NCBI GenBank assembly: GCA_012523305.1
Contig: JAAYIV010000029.1
Span: 1-64,000 of the forward strand
DNA length: 64,000 nucleotides
Direction of reading: 5' to 3'
From: Spirochaetales bacterium
GTDB taxonomy: Bacteria > Spirochaetota > Spirochaetia > Sphaerochaetales > Sphaerochaetaceae
Below are positions 9,043 through 17,644 of the stretch, piece by piece. The position numbers and the translations under genes were made by a program. The notes beneath the pieces were generated by a model. It was not told the DNA's origin. It did not search any database and saw nothing but the letters and a program-made list of their open reading frames with translations. Every line of letters starts with the position of its first letter. Positions within the stretch are counted from its first letter, which is position 1.

Positions 9043-10122
9043 TCATTGCTCGATGCGAATTGCTTTTTCTTCTGCTTCAATAGCCAACTCGATTGCTCTG
9101 AACACGCGTTCTTGGGATGCGGATGTTTCGGTCCTGTCAAGGCAATCACGTACGAATTGTCCGAAGAATGGAAATCCGGCGACACCGGCGACACATTCGT
9201 GTTGTTCACCTTCATGATTGACCCAATAGACATGGTCTCCTTCCTTTTCACGGGCAATATCGATGTATTTGCGTAATTCAATATAGCCGTCAGTGCCGAG
9301 AATAATGGTTCTTCCATCACCCCAGGTTCCCAAACCGTCAGGAGTGAACCAATCTACTCTGAAATATCCCGCACACCCGGTTTCGGTAATGATGTTCGCA
9401 TCACCGAAATCTGAAAATCCCGGATAGTGTTTATGGTTGAAATTCGCAGTTCGACTAGCGGTGATACGACCGTCGATCGCATCGCTCCATTTTAAAATCT
9501 GTTCGATTTGGTGACAACCGATATCCACCAAAATACCCCCGTTTCTTTTCTTATCAAAAAACCATTGCGGTCTGGTATCGATCGAAGCTCTGTGTGGTCC
9601 CCATCCCATTACTTGCACGACACGACCGATTGCCTGTTGCTCAATCAATTCGGTTGCCCGTGTTGCTGCTTCGACATGGAGTCGTTCACTGTAATATACT
9701 CCATAAATCCGACCGGTTTCTTTGACGATTCTTCGCGCTTCGGCAACTTGATCCAGTGTAGTGAAAGGTGGTTTGTCGGCAAAGTAATCCTTACCCCTTT
9801 TTAACACTTCGCAACCTAAAGGACCTCGTTCTGACGGTATGATCGCACTGGCGACTAACTGGATTGAAGGATCGTCCAAAATCTCATCGCGATGTTTTTT
9901 CACGACGGCAGTGGGATAAGCCTTGATAAAATTTTGTGCGGCATCTGCATTGGCGTCATACACCGCAACGATTGTTGCCCCTGCTTCTTTAAGCCCGTTG
10001 CACATCCCATAAATATGACCATGGTCGAGACCTATTACCCCGACTTTGAATTCACCGGGTGCACAAACTATATTTGCTTTTCCTTTGGGTGCATACGATT
10101 GTCCGCTGTTTTTTTCCTGCAT
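9043..10122 (-). CDS. Gfo/Idh/MocA family NAD(P)-dependent oxidoreductase
   Basis: A 359-residue dehydrogenase: an N-terminal Rossmann fold (about residues 25-145, beginning FKVGVIGLDHGHIYGM) and a C-terminal alpha/beta substrate domain. The family EKP motif appears as DKP in FADKPPFTTLDQV, and the catalytic histidine is probably that of GGILVDIGCHQIEQILKW. These enzymes oxidise or reduce sugars and sugar acids. It is the first gene of the operon with uxaA and uxaC, with an AGGAGG ribosome site. Because a UxaB-type reductase for tagaturonate is missing here, this enzyme could supply the keto-reduction step, but that is inference; it may equally handle a different, related sugar. A TATAAT box (10150-10155, minus strand) lies upstream, with a poor -35. 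Confidence 0.85.
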   Translation of the reverse strand: MQEKNSGQSYAPKGKANIVCAPGEFKVGVIGLDHGHIYGMCNGLKEAGATIVAVYDANADAAQNFIKAYPTAVVKKHRDEILDDPSIQLVASAIIPSERGPLGCEVLKRGKDYFADKPPFTTLDQVAEARRIVKETGRIYGVYYSERLHVEAATRATELIEQQAIGRVVQVMGWGPHRASIDTRPQWFFDKKRNGGILVDIGCHQIEQILKWSDAIDGRITASRTANFNHKHYPGFSDFGDANIITETGCAGYFRVDWFTPDGLGTWGDGRTIILGTDGYIELRKYIDIAREKEGDHVYWVNHEGEQHECVAGVAGFPFFGQFVRDCLDRTETSASQERVFRAIELAIEAEEKAIRIEQ

Positions 10123-10240
10123 GCAATTTCCTCCTCCTGGACATAGATAATTATACCTACTCGTAACAACAGTAAGAATCGTTAGTCAGTATGCCATGCT
10201 TGAGTAAGTGATACAAGATGATACAGGAATCCCGATAAAA

Positions 10241-10269
10241 TTGAAATTAATCGAGTCATCAAGTATTAT
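10241..10269 (+). promoter_or_regulatory. promoter giving a probably leaderless glycosylase mRNA
   Basis: TTGAAA (10241-10246), a 17-base spacer and TATTAT (10264-10269) lie so close to the ATG at 10276 that transcription would begin at or within a base or two of the start codon. No Shine-Dalgarno sequence exists between the -10 box and the ATG. Confidence 0.6.
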
Positions 10270-10275
10270 AAGAGT

Positions 10276-10794
10276 ATGATAATTAACGGTTTTGCCCCTA
10301 TAGCCGATGTCGATGCGAAAATACTCATTCTCGGGAGTATGCCTGGGGTGGCTTCATTAGAGGCTCATCAATATTACGCGCACAAGAGAAATGCGTTCTG
10401 GCCATTGATGGCTCGCTTGTTGGATGAAGACTTGTCTTTTGATTATCAGGCAAAGGTTGCCATGTTACTCAGGCACTCCATCGCTTTGTGGGATGTGATA
10501 CGGTGTTGTGAACGCAGAGGTTCTTCAGACAGTACTATTCGTAATGCGCTGCCAAATGATTTCACCGCATTTTGGAATACCCATAAAGCGATCGCATTGA
10601 TTTGTTGTAATGGTACTACTGCCTATCACATGGCAAAAAAATTCGATATCACGCAAGGAATGTCAACATACGACAATCGGCCATCGTTAGTAATGGCTCC
10701 GTCGACAAGTTGTGCGAACACCATACCGTTCGATGAAAAATTGGAGTGTTGGCAACGGATACTGGCAAATGTCAGCGGTTTTTTACCGCGATGA
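10276..10794 (+). CDS. DNA-deoxyinosine / hypoxanthine-type DNA glycosylase
   Basis: A 172-residue protein of the uracil-DNA-glycosylase superfamily, most like the hypoxanthine-DNA glycosylase branch (family 6). It is predicted to excise deaminated bases, chiefly hypoxanthine, from DNA to start base-excision repair. Visible signatures are GSMPG (about residues 23-27) with HQYYAHKRNAFWPLM after it, and a late PSTSCAN segment that occupies the position of the DNA-intercalating loop. There is no ribosome site; the -10 box ends six bases before the ATG. Its 3' end overlaps the convergent DUF47 gene by 23 bases. The substrate within the superfamily is inferred from motif resemblance only. Confidence 0.8.
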   Translation: MIINGFAPIADVDAKILILGSMPGVASLEAHQYYAHKRNAFWPLMARLLDEDLSFDYQAKVAMLLRHSIALWDVIRCCERRGSSDSTIRNALPNDFTAFWNTHKAIALICCNGTTAYHMAKKFDITQGMSTYDNRPSLVMAPSTSCANTIPFDEKLECWQRILANVSGFLPR

Positions 10795-11398
10795 GTTCCA
10801 GCGCATCGGCAACATCCTCACATGTGTCGAGGACTAATTCCATGCCATCATAAATGGCTTTCCAGCGGACTACATCGATAGATTGGATATGTTCTTCCTT
10901 GAAAAGGTTCTTCACGCAAGCCCTGTAAAAACGGTCAGCAGCCTCCTCATCATGATTAACTCCTATGAGAAGGTTTGTCAGTTCTTTTGAGGTCTTAAAA
11001 TCTCTGAACTCGATAAAAGCTTTGACCAGTTTTGTGCATGCATCGACCATAAGCGATGACATGGGAAGGATGTCCTGCCTGATTTTACGAATCGATAACA
11101 TATCCATCGTAAGGGCAACGTCTTCAATCGCATCGGTCACGGTGTCAATATTTGATCCGAGGAGCATGAGGTCCTCCCGGTCGATAGGAGTGATGAACGC
11201 CATATTTAGTTCATGTGTTAGGCTATGCAGTAAATTATCCCCTTCATGTTCGATATCATGGATTCTGTCAGCTTTTTGTTCGACATTATTATAATCGCGG
11301 AAAAGTTCATCGAGAGCTTGTGCTGTTCGTAACGAACACTCCATCATGGAAATCAACATTGCGAAGTAATCGGTATCTCTGCTTCTTCCAAATTTCAT
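10772..11398 (-). CDS. DUF47 / PhoU-like phosphate transport accessory protein
   Basis: A 208-residue, all-helical protein starting MKFGRSRDTDYFAML. I chose the ATG at 11398 because a GGAGG lies just upstream and the family begins there; a longer frame would overlap the transporter gene. The chain has the acidic helix motifs of the PhoU/DUF47 family, for example DRIHDIEHEGDNLLHSL and DREDLMLLGSNIDTVTDAIED, which bind metal clusters in relatives. Such proteins are paired with Pit phosphate transporters and are thought to gate or regulate them. It lies directly downstream of the pit gene (26-base gap), probably in the same mRNA. A four-helix bundle regulating phosphate uptake is the best reading. 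Confidence 0.9.
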   Translation of the reverse strand: MKFGRSRDTDYFAMLISMMECSLRTAQALDELFRDYNNVEQKADRIHDIEHEGDNLLHSLTHELNMAFITPIDREDLMLLGSNIDTVTDAIEDVALTMDMLSIRKIRQDILPMSSLMVDACTKLVKAFIEFRDFKTSKELTNLLIGVNHDEEAADRFYRACVKNLFKEEHIQSIDVVRWKAIYDGMELVLDTCEDVADALELIAVKNR

Positions 11399-11424
11399 CG
11401 GGGAATCCTCCAAAATGTACAGAA

Positions 11425-12462
11425 CTAGAATAGGAATAAGAATAATTTTGCCATTGCGAACCCCAACAGCCCGCAACCAGGAAACGTAAGTACCCATGCC
11501 CATACCATCTCACGTGCTATCGCCCAGTCAACGCTAGAGACTCTTCTTGAGGCTGCGACACCCATCACGGCGGTAGTTTTCGTATGCGTGGTCGATACCG
11601 GCAATCCGGTCAACGATGCAATCAGCAAACAGGTACTGGCAGCGAGATCACTGGCAAAACCTTGGTAAGTACGCATTTTTACCATATCGATACCAACGGT
11701 CTTTATGATTCTTTTACCCCCTACCATCGTGCCCAATCCCATAACCAAAGAACATAGCACCATCACCCACAGAGGGATGACAAATGTACCATCGGCAGCT
11801 TTTGAAGCGGATCCGTTGAGGAACAATGCTAACATGAATACTCCCATGAATTTTTGCCCGTCCTGAGCTCCATGGAGAAATGCCATCAAAGCCGCGGCGG
11901 CAACTTGTAATTTATGGAAGACGCGTTCGGCTAAAAACCTATTGCTATAACGGACTATGCGTTCAATGATTCTGACCAACACGACACCGAGAAAGAATCC
12001 CAGGACGGAAGAGACCCCCAAGCCTATGCCCACCTTGATCCACGCTTGAGCATTGACTGCTTCGAATCCGCCAAGTGCAAGGGCTCCGCCGGTAAGACCG
12101 GCGATGAGCGAATGGCTTTCGCTTGTAGGAATCCCGAACCACCAGGCACCAGTTGCCCAGACGACGATGGCGAACATAGCTGCCGTAAGCACAATGATCG
12201 CATTATCGGGAATACTCATGGCATCACTTGTATTGCCCGTGAGGTCTACCATGCCTGAGATGGTGTCTGCTACCTCACTGCTGACGGCCGTCATCAAAAG
12301 GACACCCAAGAAGTTACATGCCACAGCCATTAAGATTGCGGTCCTCGGAGTCAACGCCCTGGTTCCGACTGCGCTACCGATGGCGTTGGGGGCGTCGGTC
12401 CAGCCATTGACAAACACAACACCCAACACGAGCGCGATACTGCTGATAAATGCGATATTCAA
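11425..12462 (-). CDS. pit: inorganic phosphate transporter, Pit family
   Basis: A 345-residue polytopic membrane protein of the PiT/PHO-4 family, which takes up phosphate with protons or sodium. The duplicated family signature is visible: NGWTDAPNAIGSAVGTRAL near the N-terminus (about residues 20-38) and FLHGAQDGQKFMGV in the second half. About ten hydrophobic helices can be counted. The gene is followed by its DUF47 partner. A GGAGG ribosome site precedes the ATG. The family alone does not tell phosphate from sulfate transport, but the DUF47 partner supports phosphate. At 345 residues it is at the short end of the family, without the long cytoplasmic loop of larger members. Confidence 0.92.
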   Translation of the reverse strand: MNIAFISSIALVLGVVFVNGWTDAPNAIGSAVGTRALTPRTAILMAVACNFLGVLLMTAVSSEVADTISGMVDLTGNTSDAMSIPDNAIIVLTAAMFAIVVWATGAWWFGIPTSESHSLIAGLTGGALALGGFEAVNAQAWIKVGIGLGVSSVLGFFLGVVLVRIIERIVRYSNRFLAERVFHKLQVAAAALMAFLHGAQDGQKFMGVFMLALFLNGSASKAADGTFVIPLWVMVLCSLVMGLGTMVGGKRIIKTVGIDMVKMRTYQGFASDLAASTCLLIASLTGLPVSTTHTKTTAVMGVAASRRVSSVDWAIAREMVWAWVLTFPGCGLLGFAMAKLFLFLF

Positions 12463-12668
12463 AAGTTTCCTCCACTCAACCTAGGTGCGACAAAAACCAA
12501 TGATATGTGAAGACCAACCATCCGTCTATATAATTGTGTGGATCGAATGTATATGTGAGATTGTAGTATCGTAAGGTATATGAGTCAATTAATTCGAATC
12601 TTAACAATCAGATTTGATGGCTGGTTTTTTTGATGAATGTAATGGAATTGACTTTTTTTCGTTTTTTT

Positions 12669-12697
12669 TTGACAATCTCCATAATTATGTCTATTCT
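12669..12697 (+). promoter_or_regulatory. promoter of the alpha-oxoamine synthase gene
   Basis: A perfect TTGACA (12669-12674), a 17-base spacer and TATTCT (12692-12697). The -35 box is preceded by two long T-runs (from about 12653), which resemble an UP element. This is the strongest promoter-like sequence on the plus strand in this part of the window; the ribosome site GGAGGT follows at about 12741. Confidence 0.65.
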
Positions 12698-12753
12698 ATT
12701 GCTTGATATTTTTACACCGAATCGCTGCTAATGTCGACTTGGAGGTTCCAATC

Positions 12754-13974
12754 ATGAAAAATCCGAAAAATACACCGATTTTTGATAAATGCTATGCGTT
12801 TAATGAAGCTGAAGAAGCGAGAGCGAACGGATTGTACCCGTTTTTTAAACCAATAAGCCGAAGCGAAGGAACAAAAGTATACATCGATGGACGGGAAATG
12901 CTCATGTTCGGGTCCAATAACTATCTTGGCCTTGCCAATGACCCAAGGCTCATCGAAGCTGCCGAAATAGCATTGGAACGGTATGGTACAAGTTGTTCGG
13001 GATCGCGATTCATGAATGGAACGTTGGATATACATGAAGAGTTCGAGGCCCAACTGGCGCAATTTGTCGGTAAAGAAGCCGCTCTCTGTTTCACCACGGG
13101 ATACCAGACAAACCTCGGATCCCTCTTTGCGATTCTTGGCCGCCAGGAGCATGTACTGGTTGACAAATACGATCATGCATCGATTATGGATGGTATCTTT
13201 TTAGCGGAAGGGTCAAAGAGAGATATCAAACTTCATCGTTTCAAACATAACAGCGTTAACGATTTAGAACGTGAATTGAGTAGGATTGGGCTTGACGAAC
13301 CGAAGATTATCGTGTTGGACGGCGTATTCTCCATGGAGGGCGATATCGCACTGTTGCCAGAGATAAAAGAACTTGCCGATGCATATAAAGCTGCCATCTA
13401 CCTTGACGAAGCACATGCGATCGGGGTCATCGGTTCGACCGGACGAGGAACCTGCGAACATTTCGGCAACCGAAGCGAGTTATGTGATTTGCTTATGTGC
13501 ACATTCTCCAAATCATTTGGATCGATTGGTGGATTTGTCGCCGGGCATGCTAAGGTTATCGATTACATCAAACATTTTGCGCGCCCGCTCATTTTCAGTG
13601 CTTCCATGCCTCCTGCAAATTTGGCCGCAGCGATGCGAGCATTACAAATAATTCAAGAAGAACCCCAGCGTGTTGCAACATTACAACACAATGCCAAAAG
13701 GATGGCCAAAGGATTCGCAGCGGTAGGGTTCAACATTGGCGCGACAGAAACCCCCATTGTCCCACTGGTAATCGGAGATAATGAAAAGACATTCCTGCTC
13801 TGGAAGGATTGTTTTGAAAAAGGTGTTTATGTTAATCCGGTCATCAGCCCGGCAGTTCCCCCTCAGAGAGCCTTGTTAAGAACCTCCTGCATGGCGATCC
13901 ACTCGGATGATGAAATCGATATGGCAATCGAAATTATCGGAACTTCCGCGAGAAAATTGGGGATCATCGACTGA
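12754..13974 (+). CDS. PLP-dependent alpha-oxoamine synthase, serine palmitoyltransferase-like
   Basis: A 406-residue fold-type I PLP enzyme of the alpha-oxoamine synthase group, which condenses an amino acid with an acyl-CoA and releases CO2. The ATG at 12754 follows a GGAGG. The PLP lysine is Lys253 in TFSKSFGSIGG, the cofactor aspartate lies in YLDEAHAIGVIG, and the ring-stacking histidine in DKYDHASIMDG. The N-terminal blocks LMFGSNNYLGLA and GSRFMNGTLDIH are more like bacterial serine palmitoyltransferases than biotin-pathway KAPA synthase or threonine-pathway KBL. The product could be 3-ketodihydrosphingosine or a related lipid base. No biotin, threonine or sphingolipid partner gene is adjacent; pgl and zwf follow after 50 bases. 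The family is sure, the substrate is not. Confidence 0.85.
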   Translation: MKNPKNTPIFDKCYAFNEAEEARANGLYPFFKPISRSEGTKVYIDGREMLMFGSNNYLGLANDPRLIEAAEIALERYGTSCSGSRFMNGTLDIHEEFEAQLAQFVGKEAALCFTTGYQTNLGSLFAILGRQEHVLVDKYDHASIMDGIFLAEGSKRDIKLHRFKHNSVNDLERELSRIGLDEPKIIVLDGVFSMEGDIALLPEIKELADAYKAAIYLDEAHAIGVIGSTGRGTCEHFGNRSELCDLLMCTFSKSFGSIGGFVAGHAKVIDYIKHFARPLIFSASMPPANLAAAMRALQIIQEEPQRVATLQHNAKRMAKGFAAVGFNIGATETPIVPLVIGDNEKTFLLWKDCFEKGVYVNPVISPAVPPQRALLRTSCMAIHSDDEIDMAIEIIGTSARKLGIID

Positions 13975-14024
13975 CAGAATAGTTGCTACTGTGCGGCTTG
14001 CTTTCTTTGGGGTATATTGAACCA

Positions 14025-14690
14025 ATGAGAGAGATAGTCATATCACATGCCGACGAATTGCAGTCTTTGGTTCGCGATACCATCGGTCTGTTGTGTTCGA
14101 AACAACAAGCCGTACGTATTGCCGTTCCCGGAGGAAGGAGTGTCGCTTTTGTTATCAAAGGGCTTCTTGAGCTCTCTGACGATGATTTGAAGAAGGTGCA
14201 ACTATATTTGGTTGATGAACGGCTTTCAGGACAACGAAATGTTGACACGTTGTTGGACGCCGGTCTTGGCGAAGCGTTTCAAAATGATCGGATGGCTCGG
14301 ACGCAATTGTTTGTTCCCGATCCTACTAACGGGTTTGATGAAGGCGATCTGTTTGATCTTGTATACCTCGGTGTCGGTGAGGACGGACATGTCGCTTCGT
14401 TGTTTCCTGACTCGTACTCTGAGTTGTCCCAACCGGTCACAGGTGAAATCGCCTTGATAAGCAATAGTGTGAAACCTCCGCCCGAACGCCATACCGTAAC
14501 ATTTTACGGATTTGAGAAAAGAGCTCGCAATGCAACGATTTATTTATTGTTCCTCGGAGAATCAAAAAGGTACGCTTTATCAAAATTGACAGATCAAAAT
14601 GAATCGGCGATGACTTTTCCGTATCGTTTTTTCATAGATAACCAGTATGATGTATGTGTGGTGACTGATTTGAAGGAGCAGCGAAGATGA
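14025..14690 (+). CDS. pgl: 6-phosphogluconolactonase
   Basis: A 221-residue protein of the DevB/Pgl branch of the glucosamine-6-phosphate isomerase fold. It hydrolyses 6-phosphogluconolactone to 6-phosphogluconate in the oxidative pentose phosphate pathway. Conserved blocks are VPGGRSVAFVIKGL (about residues 37-50), VQLYLVDERL (about 60-70) and LGVGEDGHVASLFPDS (about 112-127), which holds the phosphate-binding and catalytic residues. I start at the ATG at 14025, since an in-frame upstream start at 13983 would add 14 residues not found in the family. Its stop overlaps the zwf start by four bases, so the lactone producer and consumer are translationally coupled. Confidence 0.93.
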   Translation: MREIVISHADELQSLVRDTIGLLCSKQQAVRIAVPGGRSVAFVIKGLLELSDDDLKKVQLYLVDERLSGQRNVDTLLDAGLGEAFQNDRMARTQLFVPDPTNGFDEGDLFDLVYLGVGEDGHVASLFPDSYSELSQPVTGEIALISNSVKPPPERHTVTFYGFEKRARNATIYLLFLGESKRYALSKLTDQNESAMTFPYRFFIDNQYDVCVVTDLKEQRR

Positions 14691-16039
14691 AGATGATTAT
14701 TATCCAATTCGGTGGTACCGGTGATTTGGCATTAAAAAAGCTCTATCCCGCATACGATCATCTGATGGCCAAAGGATTTGATTTCCAAGTATTGGCGTTA
14801 GGGCGACGTTTTAAAGATCGCGATCAATTTGTCAGCACGATGATTGGCGATGACGCTTCGCAATATTTCCTTGACAGGCTCGATTACCTCCATTACGACA
14901 TGGAGGATGATGCAGCCATGCAAGTGCTTGCCGGAACCTTACGGTCGATGGTTTCCGGTAGCGGACAGGTAGAACTGATTTATTACCTTGCACTGCAACC
15001 TTCGTTATACGAGGAGGCCATCCGTCAGATACAGGAGGTGGATGCGACACTGTCATGCGCATGTGAACTTTCGAAGAAGATCGTGGTTGAAAAACCATTT
15101 GGCTTCGATTTTGAAAGTGCGTATCGATATAATAAGATACTTGAGACAGCCTTCACCGATAAGGAGATTTTCAGGATCGATCATTATCTGGGCAAAGAGT
15201 TCATGCAAAACTTGCTCATCATGCGTTTTCACAATGACATCATGCGGAGTATCTGGGATAATAGGTCGATTGAGAGCATCCAGATAATATTTGACGAGAC
15301 TCATGGAGTTGACCAACGTTTAGGATTTTATGAACAGATCGGAGTAGTTCGCGATACGATCCAAAACCATATCATGCAGATCATCACATATCTGACAATG
15401 AACGAACCGGCGACACTTTCACCTGAGGATATTGCGATTGAAAAGGTGAAAGTCCTCCGGGCGATTTCTCCGATTGAACAATTTGCCATGGGTCGTTATG
15501 AATCATTGGGTGCACATAGCGGTCATATAGTCGATACTCCCACCTATGCTGCGTTCACATTATTTGTCAATACGTATTACTTCGCCGGAATCCCGATTCA
15601 TGTCCGGACAGGTAAAATGCAAAAAGAAGCAAAATCACTTATCTATGTCAAATTCAGAAATACTACTGCCCAGGTAATGCACGATACTTCTATTGCCGAG
15701 AACGGGGTGATCATCACTATTCATCCCGAATTGACGATCGATATCAGCATGAATCTGAAAGAACCTAATACTTCATGGAAATCCAAACCCGTGCGTTTCA
15801 GGTTCAATCAGGCTGAAACTTTTGGTGCCAACACGCCAGAAGCGTATGAACAGATTCTCCAAAAGATTTTACAAGGTGACAAAAGTCTTTTCCCGACGAT
15901 GAAGGAAATCTCGGAATCCTGGCGGATTGTGGCACCAATGCTCTCCAACGATCATGCGATGGAAGTCTATCCAGTGCGAACATTGCCCAGATTTGCCCAC
16001 CACATGGCAAAAGAGCACCATTTTAATTGGTTCACATAA
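14687..16039 (+). CDS. zwf: glucose-6-phosphate dehydrogenase
   Basis: A 450-residue enzyme oxidising glucose-6-phosphate to 6-phosphogluconolactone with NADP+ (or NAD+). The nucleotide-binding motif near the N-terminus is GGTGDLALKKLYPA, a variant of the usual GASGDLAKRKL, and the substrate/catalytic signature RIDHYLGKE is at residues 163-171. At 450 residues it is 30-60 shorter than most bacterial Zwf proteins. It overlaps pgl by four bases. A source of NADPH here is notable because the hydrogenase subunit encoded near 40 kb carries an NADPH-type module. The hairpin after the gene has its T-run on the opposite strand, so it serves the convergent DUF438 gene better. Confidence 0.93.
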   Translation: MKMIIIQFGGTGDLALKKLYPAYDHLMAKGFDFQVLALGRRFKDRDQFVSTMIGDDASQYFLDRLDYLHYDMEDDAAMQVLAGTLRSMVSGSGQVELIYYLALQPSLYEEAIRQIQEVDATLSCACELSKKIVVEKPFGFDFESAYRYNKILETAFTDKEIFRIDHYLGKEFMQNLLIMRFHNDIMRSIWDNRSIESIQIIFDETHGVDQRLGFYEQIGVVRDTIQNHIMQIITYLTMNEPATLSPEDIAIEKVKVLRAISPIEQFAMGRYESLGAHSGHIVDTPTYAAFTLFVNTYYFAGIPIHVRTGKMQKEAKSLIYVKFRNTTAQVMHDTSIAENGVIITIHPELTIDISMNLKEPNTSWKSKPVRFRFNQAETFGANTPEAYEQILQKILQGDKSLFPTMKEISESWRIVAPMLSNDHAMEVYPVRTLPRFAHHMAKEHHFNWFT

Positions 16040-16070
16040 AAAAAGGGGAGTGTCAGTTCACGCACTCCCC
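16037..16070 (-). terminator. rho-independent terminator of the DUF438 gene
   Basis: GGGGAGTG (16045-16052) and CACTCCCC (16063-16070) make a perfect 8-bp stem with a 10-base loop. Read on the minus strand it is followed by a run of T (complement of the A-run 16037-16044), 26 bases after the stop of the DUF438 gene. It may also slow plus-strand transcription leaving zwf. Confidence 0.85.
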
Positions 16071-16095
16071 CTAGCCATACATTTATTTGAATGTG

Positions 16096-17343
16096 CTATT
16101 CATCCAACAAACGCTTGTCTCCGCTGATCTTTTGTATCGGAGCGATATTCTGCGTCACTTCCAACGTTCCAAGGTATTCATCCGACGCATTGCGAACGGC
16201 GAAGTATCTGATATGGATGTACATGCCACGCAGGTGGATATAGAATTCGGCCACATCACGTTTACCTGCTTTGAAATCATCAAGGATTTGCTGTACCACG
16301 TGCATGCTTGCCGGCGGATGGCAATTGATTACTTCGCGGCCTATGATGGCAGTGGTTCTCGGGAAAATACGTTCGCTTCCCTGTGAGAAATAGAGCACCT
16401 TGTCATGTTTATCGACAAATGTGATGTCGAACGGCAAGGCATTGAGGACTGCTGTGAGGATTTCAGGAGAGAATGAACCGGTGGGCAGATGAATGTCCAG
16501 TTTTGAGAATGCCTCATACGGTACTGTGGATCTTCCCTCTTGTTCCTGGTTATCCAATTGTTTTTCCGTGTTTTCGTCGAGCAGACAATATCCGAGTTCG
16601 GGCGTTCCCGAACGTATCTGGCGCCAATCTGGAAGGAAGAAGACCTCGCTTACCATCGGAATGAGAATGCTCTCTTCCTTTACGATCATGTCATCGATTT
16701 TTGTTTTCAAAGCATGCAAGTCAGCCACTACCTTTTGTACAGCAGATAAGCGGGGTTTGCCCGATACTTCCAGGGCGGTAACATCATTGCGAAGCTGTTT
16801 CAACTGCGCTCTGATTTCATCATCCACGCCCCACATGACTTTCGGTGGGGCAGTGATCCCATACCGCTCCATGATAGGAAACCATAAGTTTTCTTTCTTT
16901 TGGTAATGACTGTCGATCTGTTGCAGCAATTCGAGGTCTTCGCCAAGAAGCCGAACCGCTGAGGGGTCCCCCGTTTCCAACAGGGTCGCATGCTTGTCGA
17001 TCCGTTGAGAAAAGAGCCGTTCAATTGCTCTGTTCTCTTCTTTCAGCAGCCAGACCGGATGACCTGATTCGCGAGACTTGTCCTTATCGGCATGTATTTC
17101 TTCGATCGACCCTTTGAATACCGCTGCATGTACATCACAGAGGGTTTGGACTTCCTCAACCTTCACTCCGGATGCGATCAACGCTTGTTCAGCATCGGCT
17201 ATTTCCTGTGCGCTGACTCCATCGAATTGTTCTGAAAAAATCTTCTTGACCTCTTCGACACTCTCTCCTGCATGGAGACGAGCAATCATATCCCGCAACG
17301 CTTCTTGTCGCTTGATGGCATTGTTATTGATTTCCGCACTCAT
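16096..17343 (-). CDS. DUF438 protein with hemerythrin-like and PAS domains
   Basis: A 415-residue cytoplasmic protein in three parts: an N-terminal DUF438 region (about residues 10-85), a hemerythrin-like four-helix domain (about 90-235; candidate iron ligands are in HPVWLLKEENRAIE, HYQKKENLWFPI and DLHALKTKIDDMIVKEESI) and a C-terminal PAS domain (about 285-405, FDITFVDKHDKVLYFS onwards). Hemerythrin-like domains bind a di-iron centre that senses oxygen or nitric oxide, and the PAS domain is normally a sensor too. Its start overlaps the stop of the DUF1858 gene by four bases. The pair is common in anaerobes and may protect or repair iron proteins under oxidative or nitrosative stress; this role is inference. 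Confidence 0.88.
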   Translation of the reverse strand: MSAEINNNAIKRQEALRDMIARLHAGESVEEVKKIFSEQFDGVSAQEIADAEQALIASGVKVEEVQTLCDVHAAVFKGSIEEIHADKDKSRESGHPVWLLKEENRAIERLFSQRIDKHATLLETGDPSAVRLLGEDLELLQQIDSHYQKKENLWFPIMERYGITAPPKVMWGVDDEIRAQLKQLRNDVTALEVSGKPRLSAVQKVVADLHALKTKIDDMIVKEESILIPMVSEVFFLPDWRQIRSGTPELGYCLLDENTEKQLDNQEQEGRSTVPYEAFSKLDIHLPTGSFSPEILTAVLNALPFDITFVDKHDKVLYFSQGSERIFPRTTAIIGREVINCHPPASMHVVQQILDDFKAGKRDVAEFYIHLRGMYIHIRYFAVRNASDEYLGTLEVTQNIAPIQKISGDKRLLDE

Positions 17344-17636
17344 CTATGTTCCTCCTCAAGAGTATAACCGTGTTCTACCAGTTTACGTTTGACTGTCTCC
17401 AGATCAATATTACGTAACGCACATCCTTTTGGGATTGTCATAACCCTCCCTACCGTTGACAACATCAACGGTTTGACGATTTCCACAAACCCGATATCAG
17501 CCAATATCGACTCAAGTTCCGGATCGGCAGTACACAACTGGTTGACTGTTTTTGACAAATCGATGCACTTCTTTGTAGCACATCGATCGTCGTTTTCATA
17601 AGAATAACATGTAGATGGTTTTTGTTTTTGTTGCAT
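17340..17636 (-). CDS. DUF1858 domain protein
   Basis: A small cytoplasmic protein of 98 residues from the ATG at 17636 (a TTG two codons earlier is possible). After a polar, cysteine-containing N-terminus (STCYSYENDDRCATKKC) comes a DUF1858 domain with IDLSKTVNQLCTADPELESIL and the typical IGFVEIVKPLMLSTVGRVMTI. DUF1858 is often fused to or encoded beside DUF438/hemerythrin proteins, as here, where the stop overlaps the next start by four bases. No ribosome site is present; a TATATT box ends eight bases before the ATG. The three N-terminal cysteines could bind a metal, but nothing more can be said about function. Confidence 0.85.
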   Translation of the reverse strand: MQQKQKPSTCYSYENDDRCATKKCIDLSKTVNQLCTADPELESILADIGFVEIVKPLMLSTVGRVMTIPKGCALRNIDLETVKRKLVEHGYTLEEEHR

Positions 17637-17644
17637 TTGCAACG

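Noticed and set aside
11399-11503. Longer N-terminus for the DUF47 protein
   Set aside because: It would overlap the pit gene and has no ribosome site; the ATG at 11398 has GGAGG and starts where the family starts.
12653-12670. Long T-run as a terminator for a minus- or plus-strand gene
   Set aside because: No hairpin precedes it in either direction; it lies upstream of a -35 box and fits an UP-like element better.
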